A DNA stretch of 23,803 nucleotides from a virus, in IMG/VR virus record IMGVR_UViG_3300023700_000777, positions 1 through 23,803 of that record; one strand, written 5' to 3'. A model generated the notes under the pieces. It was not told where the DNA came from. It saw only the letters and a list, made by a program, of their open reading frames with translations, and did not search any database. A program made the translations under genes and the position numbers. Shown one piece after another: positions 23,221 through 23,803 of this stretch (position 1 is the stretch's first letter; the number at the start of each line of letters is the position of its first letter).

Positions 23221-23803
23221 TGCCAGCGTCATTAGAAGAAATGTTTCAAAAACAACTCAACAATCCTAATGACCTTCTTGGACAACAATTCTCCTATCTA
23301 AGGGATATGAATCATATTCCTCAGATGGATTGGAAGTATTTTGGTGGAGCAAAAGAAGGGGAATATGACCGTTGGGCTAATCAATTAAAAGTTAGCCCTG
23401 ATTCTGCTTGGCTTGAGAAGACCTTTGCGCATGAACTTCAGCATGCTGTAGATGCAGCACATGGTCGTCAACAATCTCAGATAGAGCAGAATTGGGAAAA
23501 GACTCCAGAGCAACAACGTTTTGTGGAGGCTGTAAAGAAACTAGATGAACCTACAAAGATTCCTTTAGGAGATTTAAATGAGTATCGAGCTCGTCGTGGA
23601 GAACGTCAGGCTTATGGAGTTGCAAACTCTAGATATCAGGCTCCATCCTATCTAGAATATAGCGGCTCATCTCATCTTGACCCCACTATGGCAACAGAGC
23701 AGGCAATCTTGATGGATTTAGCTAAACGAAGTCTTAAGAGTAAGCCTGCTGTTAAGCAGGAACCTAAACGTGACTATATTGATGAGACAATCAATAATGC
23801 AAC
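23220..23803 (+). CDS. zincin-type metallopeptidase, 3' end beyond window
   Basis: The ATG at 23220 overlaps the stop of the giant gene (TAATG), and the frame stays open to the window edge, giving at least 194 residues. Residues 70-77 read AHELQHAV, an HExxH zinc-binding and catalytic motif (His71, Glu72, His75). GERQAYGVANSR further on offers Glu129 as a possible third ligand, as in gluzincin-like enzymes. The N-terminal part (MDWKYFGGAKEGEYDRWANQ) and NEYRARRGERQAYG resemble peptidase domains found in phage polyvalent or virion proteins. It is probably virion-associated given its neighbours. Substrate, full length and whether further domains follow cannot be seen. Confidence 0.78.
   Translation, partial: MPASLEEMFQKQLNNPNDLLGQQFSYLRDMNHIPQMDWKYFGGAKEGEYDRWANQLKVSPDSAWLEKTFAHELQHAVDAAHGRQQSQIEQNWEKTPEQQRFVEAVKKLDEPTKIPLGDLNEYRARRGERQAYGVANSRYQAPSYLEYSGSSHLDPTMATEQAILMDLAKRSLKSKPAVKQEPKRDYIDETINNA

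Noticed and set aside
1-23803. CRISPR arrays, insertion sequences, integrase or rRNA
   Set aside because: No regularly spaced direct repeats with unique spacers, no transposase or integrase motifs and no rRNA-like stretches were seen on either strand.

Overview
The window is the left part of the late (virion and lysis) region of a tailed double-stranded DNA bacteriophage or prophage. Every gene I can support lies on the + strand. Genes are packed tightly, with repeated TAATG and ATGA stop/start overlaps. The gene set points to a short-tailed (podovirus-like) phage. It has terminase, portal, scaffold, an HK97-fold capsid protein of the Mu gpT style, P22 gp4-like and gp10-like head-tail connector proteins, and a run of probable internal/ejection proteins ending in a 1404-residue giant. 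I see no tape-measure, tail-tube, sheath or baseplate gene. The host is probably a Gram-negative bacterium, but the sequence does not name it.

Layout. (1) 1-260: a possible 3' end of an upstream gene, a terminator-like hairpin, then two adjacent tRNA genes with encoded CCA, best read as Trp(CCA) and Tyr(GTA). (2) 263-4760: DNA packaging, with small terminase, an HNH protein, large terminase and portal. A third cloverleaf with a CAT anticodon lies inside the 3' end of the small terminase gene. (3) 4757-8113: head assembly, with a small unknown, a GroES-like co-chaperonin, scaffold, an unknown, a probable decoration protein and the major capsid protein. (4) 8114-12482: beta-rich virion and tail-fibre proteins. 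The first two genes are separated by strong terminators. One protein has a zinc-knuckle N-terminus and eight exact 18-residue repeats. A glycine-rich fibre is followed by a small unknown and a cupin-like protein. (5) 12482-14619: lysis, with five consecutive small membrane proteins (one a GTA-type 3TM holin candidate) and an M15-type zinc peptidase endolysin. (6) 14623-17165: connector/stopper genes and a small tail protein. (7) 17175-23803: three probable internal virion/ejection proteins, then a zincin metallopeptidase gene cut by the window edge.

How it works together. TerS and TerL with the portal package DNA into a shell built by scaffold and capsid protein, probably folded by host GroEL with the phage co-chaperonin. 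The gp4/gp10-like proteins close the head and join it to a short tail with fibres. The internal proteins are probably ejected to form a trans-envelope channel. The holin/endolysin cassette releases progeny. The most unusual features are the tRNA embedded in terS, the perfect 18-residue repeat protein, the cluster of membrane genes including a long out-of-frame overlap, and the terminal HELQH peptidase. Protein functions are read from sequence patterns remembered from known families; no database search was run.
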